Assembly: GCA_037179335.1 (NCBI GenBank)
Contig: JAKZHN010000023.1
Coordinates: forward strand, 538,961 to 602,960
Source: Cyclaneusma minus
Lineage: Eukaryota > Ascomycota > Leotiomycetes > Marthamycetales > Marthamycetaceae
Reading direction: 5' to 3'
DNA length: 64,000 nucleotides
Below the pieces are notes generated by a model. It searched no databases. It was given only the letters and a program-made list of their open reading frames with translations, and was not told the DNA's origin. This document shows, piece after piece, positions 1 to 12,400 of the stretch. A program made the translations under genes and the position numbers. Position 1 is the stretch's first letter. Every line of letters begins with the position of its first letter.

Positions 1-457
1 TGCTTCTTGTGAGGTCCAGGAAGCAGCCGTCTTTCACTAACAAAGTCTGTGGGGTTGCTTTCTCGGGGCCCTGTCAGGCTGTCAGCGGAATCAGGAGGAC
101 TACTTGGGATTGAGAGTGTGTAGTAAGGGTCACGAATATCATATCACAAGATTTTCTGATTGATAGTTGGTGGTAAGTGATAAGCGCTCTTGATTGCGTG
201 AAGGTTTATGTGCAAATATATACATAAAACGGAGATGCGGAAGTATATACATAAAAGGCGCAGGCCGAGACGGACACCCATGCTCAAGACCGGAGTGACA
301 TCTTGGATAGGCCGTGGTCGTGTGTACACGGCAGACATCCAACCGCCCAAGTTGCTATCAAAGTTGCTATCAAAGTAAAAAGAAGAATGGTAGCAGTTTA
401 CCAAAACCCCACAGACACAGCTACAGTCTGCTAGAGAAACAAACACAACTCTCCACC
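1..457. other. Left-edge non-coding sequence
   Basis: No recognisable gene. This is probably the 3' untranslated and downstream region of the minus-strand pectin lyase that ends at 458. Short open frames overlap on both strands and none resembles a protein family. Confidence 0.5.
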
Positions 458-1877
458 TCAAAGGGTAGCACCAGCCGACGCAGGCACACTCGACGCAATC
501 GCGCTCGCAGCAGCAGCAGGAGCAATAGTGTAATCTGCAAGCTCCGAGAACCACGAGTAGTCATCCTCATCAAAGGCACCCGAGTCAGTGTAAATGTTGG
601 TCTCACAGCTGCGGCCCAAGTAGCTCTCGCATTGGGAAACATCCGCTGAGTCTGAGCTGAACAGGGAGCCGACAAAGTCGTCTTGGACGATGGTGGTGAC
701 GTCGGTGAAGATGCAGCCTTCGAAAAGGCTCATGCCGCTGTCGGTGCCTTCGATGGCGTGGCCGCTGTTGTCTTCCCAGACGCTGTTGACGGCGTGGAAG
801 ATGGTGGTGCCGGAGAGGGCGGGGCTGCGGCCAGAGGTGTAGTAGACGTAGTTTTCTGTGCAGATGAGTTAGCAGCTGTTTTGTGGTTTTGTTGTAAGGA
901 AAGGTGGGCTGAAGGGGCGAGACGCACGATAGAAAGTGATGCTGTCGTCTGAGCCAACCAGTTCCATTCCCCAGTAAGTGTGGTTGTCACAAGTTGCCGA
1001 GTAAGCAGTCACGCCGTTGATGAAACTGTTCGAGATGGTGACATAGCTGTCGCTATCCTCACCAAAGGCGTAGTGCTGGCGACCGAGAGAGGACGTCGTG
1101 ACATGGTCAATCCAGATCAAGCTGCAGTCGTCGAAAGTCAAAGCATCACCGCCCCAGACATACTGCGGGTTGAGGTTCGTGATCTCAATGTTCTGAACAA
1201 TGATGTTATCGACTCCAACAAAGCGCAGACCCTTTCCATTGAGCACGGCATTGTTCGTTCCCACAAGAGTTTTGTACGAGGCGACATTGATGCCCTCAAC
1301 ACCGGCTGCGTCAAGAGTGATATCGTAGGTTGACAAGTCTCCGCATCCCTCGAGAGTGTTCAGCAGGAGTTGTCCGCCGTTGTCGGGCGTGCAAGAGTAG
1401 GCTTCACATGCTGGGTAGGTAGCTGTGCCCTCGGTGCCGGTGAAGTCGAAAGTACCAGAGATCAGGATGTTTCGCGGTTCGGAATCGGTGAGGTAGCTGG
1501 TGAGCTCGGCGACGGTTGTAGGAGTGACGGTGGCAGCATCACCACCTCCAGTGGCAGCAGCAGCAAAACCCTGAAGTTGAGACGGTCAGCCTCATGTGTT
1601 CTAGACCCTCGATCAGAAGAGCCAAGCGCCAAGGGCTTGGAAACTGAATATGTGGGGCAACTGCATCGACCCCACTTCAGGCGGCTAAGCTGAAACGGCG
1701 ACGACGACACTCGCCATGCCATAACCACCAAGTTTCAGGACCGAGGACTCTTCTATCTACATATGTACTACAACTCTTACTTACCACTGGCGTTCCGGAG
1801 TAGAGAGCGGCGTGAGCGACATCAAGGAAGGGAAAGAGCGACAGAGCCGCAGCGGCAGAGATCTGGAACGACTTCAT
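458..1877 (-). CDS. Secreted pectin lyase (polysaccharide lyase family 1)
   Basis: Pectin lyases cleave methyl-esterified pectin by beta-elimination outside the cell. Three exons (1877-1785, 1570-928, 855-458) join in frame to 377 residues, close to the ~379 of Aspergillus PelA-type enzymes. The first ~23 residues (MKSFQISAAAALSLFPFLDV...) are a signal peptide. The motif YVWGGDALTFDD is followed by WIDHVTT and GRQHYAFG, the pectin-lyase rather than pectate-lyase signature. The catalytic arginine lies in TSGRSP, directly after the last splice join. The start is the first ATG that gives a signal peptide; an upstream in-frame ATG at 1931 would bury it. Intron 1 (214 nt) is long for this window, but the joined length matches the family. 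The C-terminus is Ala/Ser-rich, as in relatives. The neighbouring pepsin-like gene shares the strand but has its own 5' region. Confidence 0.9.
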
Positions 1878-3376
1878 AATGAATGACTGGAAGTTGGGAC
1901 GAAAACGATTGGAGTCTTTGCTGTGTTTCAACGGGATGATGCTCTTCTATTTATCATGATCTGTCTGACTCCCCCGTCGTTGGATTCCAGGACACGGTCG
2001 TCCGTGTTTTGGAATATTCTCCGACATAGAGTACCCATACCAAGAATTGGAGGGCCTTCCGGTGTTTGGATTGACGGCAGGTTGCGTAAGATTGGAGACT
2101 GGGGTAGAAGTGGAGAACTACTGTGCCAAAACATGGGGGAAAAGGCGAATTTCACAACTCTGTTGACTGGAGGGAGCGGTGGAGCTCTAGGTAAACGGTG
2201 ATACATCGCGAGTACATACTTGGCTAGGATATTGCCAGTTTGTTCTGCACTATACTTACACAGCAGCAGTCCGGTACGTTCTGCGATGGAGAAACTCAGT
2301 CCGGCGGCATAATTATTGCTCCTGGCTTGGGGGTTTGAATTGGTGGTTCGGCATATGATGGTATTGCACTCGGGCCTCGACTGCAACTGCAAGTTACCGA
2401 GTGACATGAATCTGAATCTCCATACCACGCTATGATCAGACGGTCCATCTGGTCGTCATCTGGGTCGATGGATACAAGGTGTCGGGGAAAATCGTTGTTT
2501 CAGCTTAGACCGGGTTTCTGTCTATACAGTGACTTGAGAATTGAGAATCTGGGGAGCGGGCTCGTCCCTAGATGAATTCCCGCCACTTGTCTCTAGTTCT
2601 ACTTTCTATGTCCTACATGGCTTCTAGCATGGAATTTTCTTGATTATTGGGATTTCTCCTGATTTTGGAAACTTTTCCTGAGAATCCAGTTGTTGCAAGA
2701 AAATGTTTCTTGGACCTGAACTTGGAACGTGTAGTGTTCTGTTGGTATGGAACAGGAAGTACCCACAGTGTCTTAACCGGAGACGAGGATCCCAGTCTGT
2801 TATGGTGTTTTCTGTTTGAGAAAATTTTGCCAAGTCAGAGCTTTTCGGGTGTTACGACTCCAGAGGCAGATCCACAACAGAGTCCCCCAGAAGGCTGTCT
2901 ATAGCTGAGTGTCGACATGCTATCCGGCAGCCTTCCCCGTTTTCGACATGTGCGACCGGACTTGCCGGAGCACTCAGTATAGCGAATGGATCTACATAAT
3001 GAAATCCTCCCCTTGAGCTGATGTAGGGCATTTTGACTCGGTGTTCCGATGGCTTCCGAGACGAGGCGGTCAAACGACACGATAAATCAAAGTCTGCTGC
3101 AGGATATCATGGGAGCCAGATCAAGGGAGGCTAGCGATAGATTGGAATTGAAAGGACCTGATATCAGATTGAATGATGAGAGGAATAGCCCAAGTGGAAC
3201 TGCTGAAAGGCCGAAGACATGGGAGACACCAAGGTATCATGAGTCACCAAAATGAAGGCAAAAGTCACGACGGGATACAGAATGCATTGTTATCTAGGTG
3301 AGGAGCCATAGACTCTTCGGGATTCAGTGGCCCATGGACCAAGATAGTCCCCAAGAAATGAACAGGAGCGCTGGGA
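1878..3376. other. Intergenic region
   Basis: About 1.5 kb upstream of the pectin lyase and downstream of the pepsin-like gene. Only short overlapping frames without family resemblance. It presumably carries the pectin lyase promoter, but I see no TATA box I would call. Confidence 0.5.
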
Positions 3377-4838
3377 TCAGAGGACGCTCACTAGGCGTTG
3401 TAGGAGGAACACAGCCAACAACGTGGGGAATGATGTCTGCCATCTGGGGAAGCCAGCCGATTTGAGGTTCGCAAATCCCATAGTTTTGTTCTCGGTATTG
3501 TGGTCAATATACTTGCCCTGGAAAAACGCTTGCCCAATAATCCAGCAATCACTAGTAGTATAGCAATCAAATCCTGCCTGATATACGCTAGCAGAGGTAT
3601 CAGAGCCATGGATGATTGCAGTACAGTTGTTGCCAGTACGGCTCTGCTCCAAGCTCTCGGGCAACATGCCAAAGAGCGTTCTGTTGTGACTGATATGGCT
3701 GTTGTTCTGCATTTCACCTTCCGTTGCAGTTTTGAGGGATGGAAAGCCGAACTGAAGGACGGGAGGGTTGTCGCATGGGTAGAACCCATCGAGTCTGTCC
3801 TGGTTGTCGTCATCCGTGCTGTACACCCATTCAATGCCTGCTTCATTGAACATGTCTTTGACTGCCGTTATTGGTCTGGAAAAGTAAGCGCCGCACATAT
3901 TGACTGGGTGCAGTTCAAACCTACCCAAAGATAACAGAGGAAGCGGTGGTGAAGAACATCTGGTGGTCGCTTGCAACCTCCTTGCCGTTCACCAGGACAT
4001 CACCTAATACCTGCCACGAACCGTTGTTTATTTGGGTGGGGGGAAGTTCAAGGGGATCCAATGGAATATGTTGACCTTGATGCAGTTCGGTAACGCTCAA
4101 ATTTCCCTCAAAGACGTCGTGCGGTACTTTGCCGAAGTACATCTCGCCAGTCTGGTCCGCGTTCAGAGCAAGTCCAAACCGACACGGATTGAGCTGTCCC
4201 CGACCGCAGATATTATGCCAAACATTGTCCAAAGTTGACTTTGCGCCGAGACCAAGGACACCATCGTGAGGGAGAGCATCGTCAAGTGGAGTGTCAACGG
4301 CACCCAAGACTTGGCTCAGCTCGAAAGTCTCCTCCATCTGGGGTTCTGTGCTACTACCAAGCGTGAAAGTGATCAAGGCTACGTGTGTCTTCCCTCCGAA
4401 CTAATAGAGTGTAAGCGGGTATGGCAAGGACAAACCGCGGGACACCTACCGTCTTGTTTCCAGATCCGTCAAGGTTGGTTCCGTTGAACGTGATGCTAAA
4501 CTTCTCAGGACCCGTTACGGAAGGCTGGTTGCCATCAGGCTGATAGCGGCAGCTGTCAATAAGCAGGTCACCAGAGAAGGTGTCGAGAAGAAGAATGTAG
4601 GGATCATCTCTAGGTTTGATCCATTCGGGGTCGAAGCCGCAGGTAAACCAGAAGCCCTAGAGGAGGTTAGAAAGAGCAGTCACGACGGCTTGAAGGGGTA
4701 CCCTACTTGTTTTTCATCCTGAAAGAGCAACATTCCTCCTGGTCCGGGATCCTTCCTCTCACATGGAGGAACGTGATGGCCGAGAACGCCTCGAAGGGCA
4801 GCAAGGGTGGCGACACATGACAGGACTTTGGAAGGCAT
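3377..4838 (-). CDS. Secreted pepsin-fold (A1) protein with degenerate active site
   Basis: Four exons (4838-4707, 4656-4450, 4400-3925, 3875-3377), separated by 49-50 nt introns, join in phase to 437 residues. Residues 1-20 form a signal peptide (MPSKVLSCVATLAALRGVLG). A1-family landmarks appear in order: the first active-site strand as LLLDTFSGDLLI, then GVLGLG, GEMYFGKV, the second active-site strand as FFTTASSVIFGP, and WIIGQAFF...MGFA near the C-terminus. Canonical pepsins read DTGSS at the first site and DTGS/TS at the second. Here the first Asp is kept but the following Gly is Phe, and the second Asp is Thr. By family knowledge such a protein should not be a working aspartic protease. 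The end is hydrophobic (FPTLLAVFLLQRL), which could be a GPI-anchor signal as in yapsins. A binding or decoy role is possible; function unknown. Confidence 0.8.
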
Positions 4839-6071
4839 TTCGATGAGTGAGAGACGACAAGCGAGAGACGACGGTTGAGCGACGACGGTTGAGCGACGAC
4901 GATGATGAGTATGGGCGTGAAAGGAAAGGAGAAAGTTGAGGATGAATCAAGTATGGTATACGAGTGTAGCAAGGAGTGATGAATCCACGAGCGTGCGAAT
5001 GAATGTAAGTGGACAGTGGTCGAGAATATGGATGCGAGTGAGACTGAAGAGTGAGAAAGATGAAAGACGAGAAGAAGGAGGACGAGCGAGCTTTTAAGAG
5101 AGGGTCGATAGATAAGCTCCCACTCAGGGAGGAAGTCGCGGGCCTTCATGTTCATCGAGCATGTGAACGACAGTGACCAAGAAGGAGCGTAGGTAGGTAT
5201 GTCCCACCTGCAAAAGCTTCGTACAGAATTCTCCAAGCCTGACGCTTGCACACTCGGATTTTTCACGAAGGGAAGTCGTGAACCACGATGGCTGCCTCCT
5301 CCCCTCATCCTCAGATGCGACTCACTCACATAGGTGTGCTTCTGATGTAGATATGAGCGCCCAGAACTAGAATTAATGAGTTTCCCAGACCTCATTAGTA
5401 CATGCACTTGATCGCAAACCGAAATCTTGATGTGCAACTCGTGAGCTTCACCTGATTCACCCCTTTCCGCGCAAATTGAGAGTCACCTGACTTGACTTTG
5501 CTCCAACGCAGGCGGCAACAACATGGCCCTCAAGTCCGGTCTCGACAGCGCCACTTCGTTGCCAAAACCAAAATGACAAAGACAGACGACAGCTTGTCGG
5601 TTGCTGGTGGAGAGTCGTCCGGTGTCGCTTGCTGCATTTATGTAGGTAGGTACTTGGACCAAAACAGAAAGACGGTCTCCAACAGCAAGAGACTGGATCT
5701 GGACTACACCACAGAGGCAGGCATAGCTGGTGGGAAGACCTATTTCGCCGCTCCTGGTCTGTGGTGGATCGAAACATTGGTTGCTGATGTCGTGATTCAA
5801 ATCAGGCTTCGGACATAAGCCATCGAGTAGAAGGCGTCCGTACATACTGAACCAGATTTATGTGGACAGCGGCTGTGTGGAAAATTGACCGCCCTTTACA
5901 TACATCGCAAACAAAGATGGGACAAAAAATTGAATTGGGCTCCTGCTTGGATAGCAGGGTGTATCTTGCGCTTCAACTCCACGAATCTGCCAGGTAGCAT
6001 GCTACTTACCCAAACTCAGTCTGCAAATTCAGTCTACCTCACAGTCCCTTCACCACCTAGCAAATTCCCAA
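4839..6071. other. Intergenic / 5' region of the pepsin-like gene
   Basis: About 1.2 kb without a supportable gene. A 244-codon open frame on the minus strand (5437-4703) runs through the upstream sequence and exon 1 of the pepsin-like gene in another frame. It has low-complexity Ser/Leu composition and no family resemblance, so I treat it as chance. Confidence 0.5.
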
Positions 6072-7268
6072 TTATTCCTCAACCCTCTTCCTCTTCCCAT
6101 TCACCCCATTTCCATTCACCGCATGCCCGTTGACGCCATTCCCATTGACGCCATTCCCATTCACCCCCTTCTCACCCAGCCCCTCCTCTGCCAATACCTC
6201 CCTCACCCTCGGCAAGATATACCTCCCATAATCCACCGCATCATTGAAATTATCATAGCCCCGAATACTAATCAACTCACACCCCAACCTCGCATAATCC
6301 AACAAACTCTGACTCACCGTCTCCCAACTCCCCACCAACGCCGTACTCGCCCCCCTCGCTCCCGTCGCCTTCACCGTCTCATACCACAAACACCTATCCT
6401 GCACCTCCCCCCTCTTCGCAATATCGAGCAATCTCTGACTCCCAACATTCTGCGGCTCATCCTTATTAACCTTATTCAACCCCAGCAGCTTATCCCGATT
6501 CCCCTTGATACCAGCCAGCGTCCCATGCGCCTTCGCCCACGCCAGCTCGTCCGTCTCCGCCACAATCGGCCTAAAAGTAACCCAAATCTTCGGCCGATCG
6601 CCCGCATCCACATCCCTCCCCGCCTTCCTCGCCTCCCCCCAAATGCGATCAATCTGCTCCTGCGTCTCTTTCAACGGCTCGCCCCACAGTCCAAAAATGT
6701 CCGCCAGCGAGCCGCCAATGCGATAAGCCGCATCGCTGCTTCCGCCCACAGACACGGGAATCGTGCCATTGGTCGGCTTCACGCGGCTGTTGAAGTCCTT
6801 GAACTGGTAGTACTTGCCCTCCCAATCCCACGGCCCGTCGGCCGTCCACGCCTTCCGCAGAATCTTGATGTACTCCTCTAGGCGCTCGTAGCGTTCTTCT
6901 TTGCCGAGGAAGTCGCCTTCGCGGCCTTGTTCGAGGTCGTTGCCGCCCGCTATGAAGTGCACTACTACCCTGCCCTTGCTCAGTTGGTCTAGAGAGGCAA
7001 GGGCTTTGGCTGCAACGGTGGGGTACATTGTGTTGGGACGCAAGGCAATGACGACGGAGATCTGCTTGGTCACGGCAGCAATGGTTGCGCCGATGGTGAA
7101 GGGATCAAACCCTCCGGAATCGTAGGGAATGAGCGTGTAGTTGACGCCGTAGTTGTCGAGCATGCGACTGTGGCGGACGATGTAGTCGGGGTCGATGCCA
7201 GCGCCAGGGAGCGGTTTGAGCTCCGTGGACGCATTCGGCGGCGTCATGGAGATGAATTCGACGACCAT
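6072..7268 (-). CDS. FMN-dependent monooxygenase, alkanesulfonate/SsuD-type (bacterial luciferase-like family)
   Basis: Intronless, 398 residues from the ATG at 7268, which sits in the good context ACCACCATGG; the frame stays open upstream only to a TTG. The protein is a TIM-barrel flavin monooxygenase of the luciferase-like family, using reduced FMN from a partner reductase, most like SsuD, which releases sulfite from alkanesulfonates. Diagnostic stretches are VVIALRPNTMYPTVAAKALA, HFIAGGNDLEQGREGDFL, RLEEYIKILRKAW and VSVGGSSDAAYRI. Substrate cannot be read from sequence; a role in sulfur scavenging is inference. The last ~30 residues are an added tail of repeated VNGNG units ending in KRKRVEE, encoded by a ~15-18 bp tandem repeat at about 6090-6165. 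Lack of introns and the bacterial-type family raise the possibility of old horizontal transfer, although such genes are widespread in fungi. Confidence 0.85.
   Translation of the reverse strand: MVVEFISMTPPNASTELKPLPGAGIDPDYIVRHSRMLDNYGVNYTLIPYDSGGFDPFTIGATIAAVTKQISVVIALRPNTMYPTVAAKALASLDQLSKGRVVVHFIAGGNDLEQGREGDFLGKEERYERLEEYIKILRKAWTADGPWDWEGKYYQFKDFNSRVKPTNGTIPVSVGGSSDAAYRIGGSLADIFGLWGEPLKETQEQIDRIWGEARKAGRDVDAGDRPKIWVTFRPIVAETDELAWAKAHGTLAGIKGNRDKLLGLNKVNKDEPQNVGSQRLLDIAKRGEVQDRCLWYETVKATGARGASTALVGSWETVSQSLLDYARLGCELISIRGYDNFNDAVDYGRYILPRVREVLAEEGLGEKGVNGNGVNGNGVNGHAVNGNGVNGKRKRVEE
6090..6170 (-). repeat. In-gene tandem repeat encoding VNGNG units
   Basis: Short imperfect tandem units, visible on the plus strand as repeated TTGACGCCATTCCCATT-like stretches, encode the GVNGNG repeats in the C-terminal tail of the flavin monooxygenase. 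The unit length keeps the reading frame, so copy number can vary without breaking the protein. Confidence 0.7.
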
Positions 7269-9401
7269 GGTGGTGGTTTCTGAATCGGTCGTCTGGTCGG
7301 GACTGACAGTTTGCTCTGCTTCCAAAGGCAGGCAAGAACAGTAGGGAAGTGACGAAGGACGGAAGCTACGAGGTGAGGGGGAAAGAGAAGGATGGAATGG
7401 ATATATGAAGGATGGAAAGAAACTTCGTGCTCGTCAGCTTTCCTTCCACGAAAGCAGATTTAAGAACAGAAAGTAGTAGCACTTTGAGAAAATCAAATCA
7501 TGGGGAACTTTCTATACACCCCTCTCTTTCGAGCAACGGAAGTAACCTACCCTCACCCACTCGTTATCAAGGTTATCTTCCCATCCAGCAGGTAAGGCGT
7601 GATATCAGACCATCACACCCTGCCCTCCCTGATTAATAAATCAAATCTGCAAGGCGTCATCTTCCCGCAGACTGTCGCGACTGTTCGCTATGGTCATATT
7701 CGCTGCATCTCTACGATAACGATTGGTGATGAGACAGTTGCCGTTTGCCAAGTTGCCGCGGGATGCCGCGAGGAATTGCCATTTGCCAATGGCGAAATCG
7801 CATGCGATTCCCCTCATTGTGGGGTCGCGTTGCGCCATCCGATGGCAAGGGCGGAATGCCGATTGTTCCGACCGAGGTGGTGTGGTGGGTTCAATATTTG
7901 AAAAGGTTGCAGCCAGATTCTTGGGAAAGTTGAGGATGAGATTGGGAGACGAGAAGTCCTGAAGGGATGGTGAAGGCATGAGAATGGGTCAATGCTTTGA
8001 GACCTCTGATGCTTCGGCTCTCCAGTCTGCACGGCTTGTCGACCTCAACCCCAACCACCAGGTCGGATCGCTTTGTCTCTTTTCCGCTGTTCTGTCATCT
8101 AAAATCGATGCTGTCATGGTCTCAAAACACTCCGCAACTTGGTAGCTGACAAGATGCGGCTTGGAGCCTCGAGAAGACATCAGTTGCAACTCCAGGCATC
8201 GGCCTCTCAACTTGTCGACAAAACTCAATCATCATGTCACGCCACATCATCGCGAAAGCTCATATGCTCATCAAGTCCATATACTGTAGATATGCCTATA
8301 TGCCAATCCAGGAGCGAGTGAAGCGATCTCACTTCTGTCCATTCCCTTCCTAGTACCCAATTGCTGTCATCGTCGCCAGCCAGCGATGGGCCCAGGGACA
8401 AAAGACAGGTTCTGGAAACCCAATATGCGCGAGGAGCCTCGCAGTGTCCCGAATCAATATACCCAACCCAATCATCCCAATAAGCTCCTTGTAGCAAGGC
8501 GAGCCAAAACCGTCCTGTAGTCTTTCTAGCCCCGGGCCAATCCTATAGACAACCTCCCGATACCCGCATAGTTCCCAATGTCATGACCCTTGAATTACAC
8601 AAAATCCCATCGCCCCTTTTTACATCCCATCCCATCCCATCTGGAAAACCTGCTCAATTCAACGCAAGCCACCCTTTGTCATCAATGCCGCTCCCCAAGC
8701 AGAACTTCTCCCACACTGAGGGGTGTCGCTGCAGGGATAGACGAACAACTCCGGAAAATTCAGACCACCACTCGCTGACTGGATCATTGGCTCTGGAGCG
8801 ACCGGAGAAGGCGGAAGAAGACGCACGCCAGCGCAAAATATCAGAAAGACCACCAATGCTGTCGTAAAAGTCGCTTTCGTGCATTCGAATCAGAAGCCTC
8901 GCTTTTTTGTTATTTTCGTGAAGAACATGCTATGCCGTAAACGTATCGATCCATAATCATGAACTTCCAGCTGTCAAAAGATGAGACAAAGCTGGCTATG
9001 TAAATGAGACCCAGGAGGCAACGAGATTCGTTTGCATGCTAAATATCATTGAAGCATGGCCTCGGATGCTGAGAAACTTTTCTTTCGAGAACACTTCGCT
9101 TTTCGTTTCCAGGTGCGTTCGAGAGTAAATCTTGAAAACTTGCGCGTCAAGATGTTGACTCGTAGGCCATTCGAATAGATAGAAACAACCGAGGTCGACC
9201 GCTCGCCGGAGTATATACTGGATTGGAGAAAGTTCGTAGAGCGAGACGACGCAATGTAAACGAAGGCTATACCAAACAATGCATTGCTTTTACACTGAGA
9301 TTGAACTAAAGTGTTGGGGGTATTCGTGGAACCAAGTTCGCGTCGCTTCGCTTATTCAAAACACAACAAAACCCACTTCTTCGTTCCTCAAAGCGAGTTC
9401 C
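7269..9401. other. Intergenic region
   Basis: About 2.1 kb between the monooxygenase start and the 3' end of the transcription factor. Open frames are short, overlap on both strands and resemble nothing I know. No RNA gene or terminator was recognised. Confidence 0.5.
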
Positions 9402-12400
9402 TCACTCTGTGGTTCGCGGTAGATGGACGACTGATGCTTCAGCACGTGCTTTCATGTGGTGCGCTTGTGTCTCCAGGCTACGAGCCATCAGGCGAGTCAC
9501 TGTTAGGTGTAAGCACGTACGTTTTGTTGTAGCAAGGGAAGTCAGTATAACATACCTGGCCACACAGCGGCTTTATCAAGCATGTTAGCCGTGAGTCGCA
9601 GAATCTTGCTGCCATATCCACATGCGTCCACTACAGGAAATCGTGACACTGAACTGAGAGCATTGAAGTTGTCCATGGCAGAAACTTCAAAAGCCATTTT
9701 TGCTTGATTGCGCTGGATCAAATCTTGAATCTTGAGGAGCAGCTTGCAGTCCTCTTCCTCGAGAAGCATGATACCTGGTACCTGAGTGAAGTCAATGTCG
9801 TCTTTGCCGAGAATCCCAAGATCTTGACCAACACGCTCTTGTACGGTAGCGATCCACTCCGCAAGAACTTGAGCACAGTCAAAGGCACACATTGCGGACT
9901 GGAGAGGGAGCTCTTTCGAGGTGAAATCGGCAAATGTGACGCCCAACTTGTCAGCCATGGATAAGGAGTCAGCGGCGTAGAAGGCCGCCTTTCTGAGATG
10001 GCGCTCACGCTTGATCATCGATCCCGCGTGGGCTAGTTGCGCAGCTGATGGAGCGTATTTCGAAGCTGCGAAGCCTGGGGACGAGTTATCGGCAGGTTTT
10101 GCGGGGAATGGTGAGATAGTGAGGTTAGAAGCAGTGTCAGAGATGTGGTTGGCCGACGTGGGCGAATTGTCGGCATGCTGAACAATCTGACTACCTCGGG
10201 AAAGCTCTTCAGCCATCCCTTCATAATCACGCTGCCAGAACATTTCTTTCGACCTGGCCAGATTGACAAAAAGGCGAACATAAGCAAGATCAAGAAGAGG
10301 AATACTATCGGCCGAAAGAGGACCAGCGCCGTACGGGTTGGGCCTCTCCAGACTGTGTTGAGGATTACTCGCCCAGGCTGCTTGCCACGCCTTCAGCGCA
10401 GGCTCAATATGACGATGCATTCTCTCCGTCTCCTCGTTGGTCCAGAGTCTGCTATGATGTCTTTGCCTCGTCTCCCAGATGTAATTGTGCAAGGCGTTGA
10501 TCAGTACCAAGCAACCAAACGTGCTAGGCCTCAAGTTACTGTGAGGGAGGTCCCGAGGGTTCATGCTTGACCCGAAGGGCTGGTTTTGAGATACTTCGGC
10601 TTGTTGCTGCTGCTTTGTACTGGTCGCCAGCAGCTCTCCTAGGGCGTCATAGAAGGAGATACGGTTGAGTTCAGCTCCCTGAACACCTCCCAGAGCATAA
10701 AAATCTGCCGCTGATTCTGCGGTCCAGAACTGCTCATCGCAGGGCAAATCCAGGAGAATCTCAGAGTTAGTCAATGCTGGGGCATGGTTGTAGGCAGACA
10801 CTAGGAGGCTGGACATGATGAAGACTGCATATAAAGTTCTCTTGCGTTCCTCCTTGACTTTCCACCTGGTCCACTCGGTCTGCTCTCCAGAAACACCGTT
10901 TTGATAGTCGAAGCCAGGCCCATCCGACATGTGTACATCTTGCGAATAGGCATCCGAATCCGTGGGTTTAACAAGATCTGCTGCTCGTGCAAGGCTGACC
11001 AAGGCCGCGCAGTGAGTGCTTGCGATATCGCCGGCAGTCTTATCACCACAATTGTGTCCGTAAACCACGTTCAACATCATGGACTGTACAAGCCAAACAG
11101 GAGTATGTGAAATACTCTCGGTCCCCCCCATACTGTCGGCGCCTCGCGCTCTGCGAAAATCTGCTTTCTTGACATCTTCTCTCCGTCGGTTTTCTAGGTA
11201 GAGCTGAATCATCTTTTTGGCCGAGTCGAAAAGCTCTTTGGACTGCACGTGATCCATCTCATACAGAGCCCCAATAGCCGCCATAGAAAGGACTAGGCAG
11301 CCACGACCCCCACTTACACCTGGTTGACTATGTTTAGATACGTCGAAAGAAAGTGTTGGTATGTGTAGGAAGGGAAGATGAGGGTGGAAAAACCGAACGT
11401 AGGCATCGATATACCGCTTCAGGTCTTGAGTGCTCGGAAGACTCTGAGAGGCTTGCTGTATGCTGTTGTTTCCGGTGGTGCATCGAGGGGACATGGGAGA
11501 GGCCATGCTAGAAAGGGAGAGCTTGCGGCCAACTAAAGGTGCGCATTGCGCGAGGGCATGGACGAGAGTTTGACGGGTATCATCAGTGACAGTTGATGCG
11601 GGCGATCCACAATTTGGCAAACCATTCATGGACATTGGGGTCCGGGATCGGAAGTGCATGGCCTGATTAAGCCCCTGGGATGGCATGTCAGGCATTGCTC
11701 CGGGACTAACGGGGTTCATTGACGGTGGTGTAGAGAAATACTGCTCACTGCCTTTCTGTGGAATGCTGTGCGGCGACAAAGGCGCTCCATTCATATATTC
11801 GGGAAATCCAGTGTTTCCAAGATCAATGGTAAACGGATTTGGGGTCACCAAAGGTGGGGCGGCCATGACCGAGGGCTGCCACATGGGGCCCGTAGTGGTG
11901 ACCGGGTTGTTGGAGCCGTCCAACATGACCTCGCTGATGCCGCTCTGGCTTGCGGTGCTTATAGCAGATGGCGAGGAGCCGTCCATGGCATTCTCGTTGC
12001 TGCTGTCTAGGAGCATCTGGGTGTCAAAGGTGGTCATCCACTCGAAATTTTCATTGAACTGGGGGGCGCTGTGCATTTCTGGGAAAGCTCGTAGGTAAGG
12101 CGAGGTCCCATCGAGAACCATTGGTGGCGGAGAATCATTGTAATGCAGAGCGTTCGGATTGATTGTCGATGATCCAGAACCAGCTGTGAATAGAAAGCCG
12201 TCAAAATCAGGGAAATCCCCAGAAGGGTAGCTAGCCAGTGCAGGAGCAGTGCGGAGGCCGCCACCGAAATCCACATTGCTGAATCCGTGTGTGTCTAGCT
12301 TTGGCAGGCCGTGACTCATTGCCCTATGTCCCAAAGCCGAAGACATGCCTCCAAAATTGAAGTCGTGATGCAGTGGCAAATTTGACAAGCTGGGGTGGTG

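Noticed and set aside
4703..5437. 244-codon minus-strand frame upstream of the pepsin-like gene
   Set aside because: It overlaps exon 1 of the pepsin-like gene in another frame, is Ser/Leu low-complexity and has no family resemblance; treated as leader sequence.
6123..6881. 252-codon plus-strand frame
   Set aside because: Antisense shadow of the flavin monooxygenase; Pro/Arg/Ile-rich composition reflects the complementary codons.
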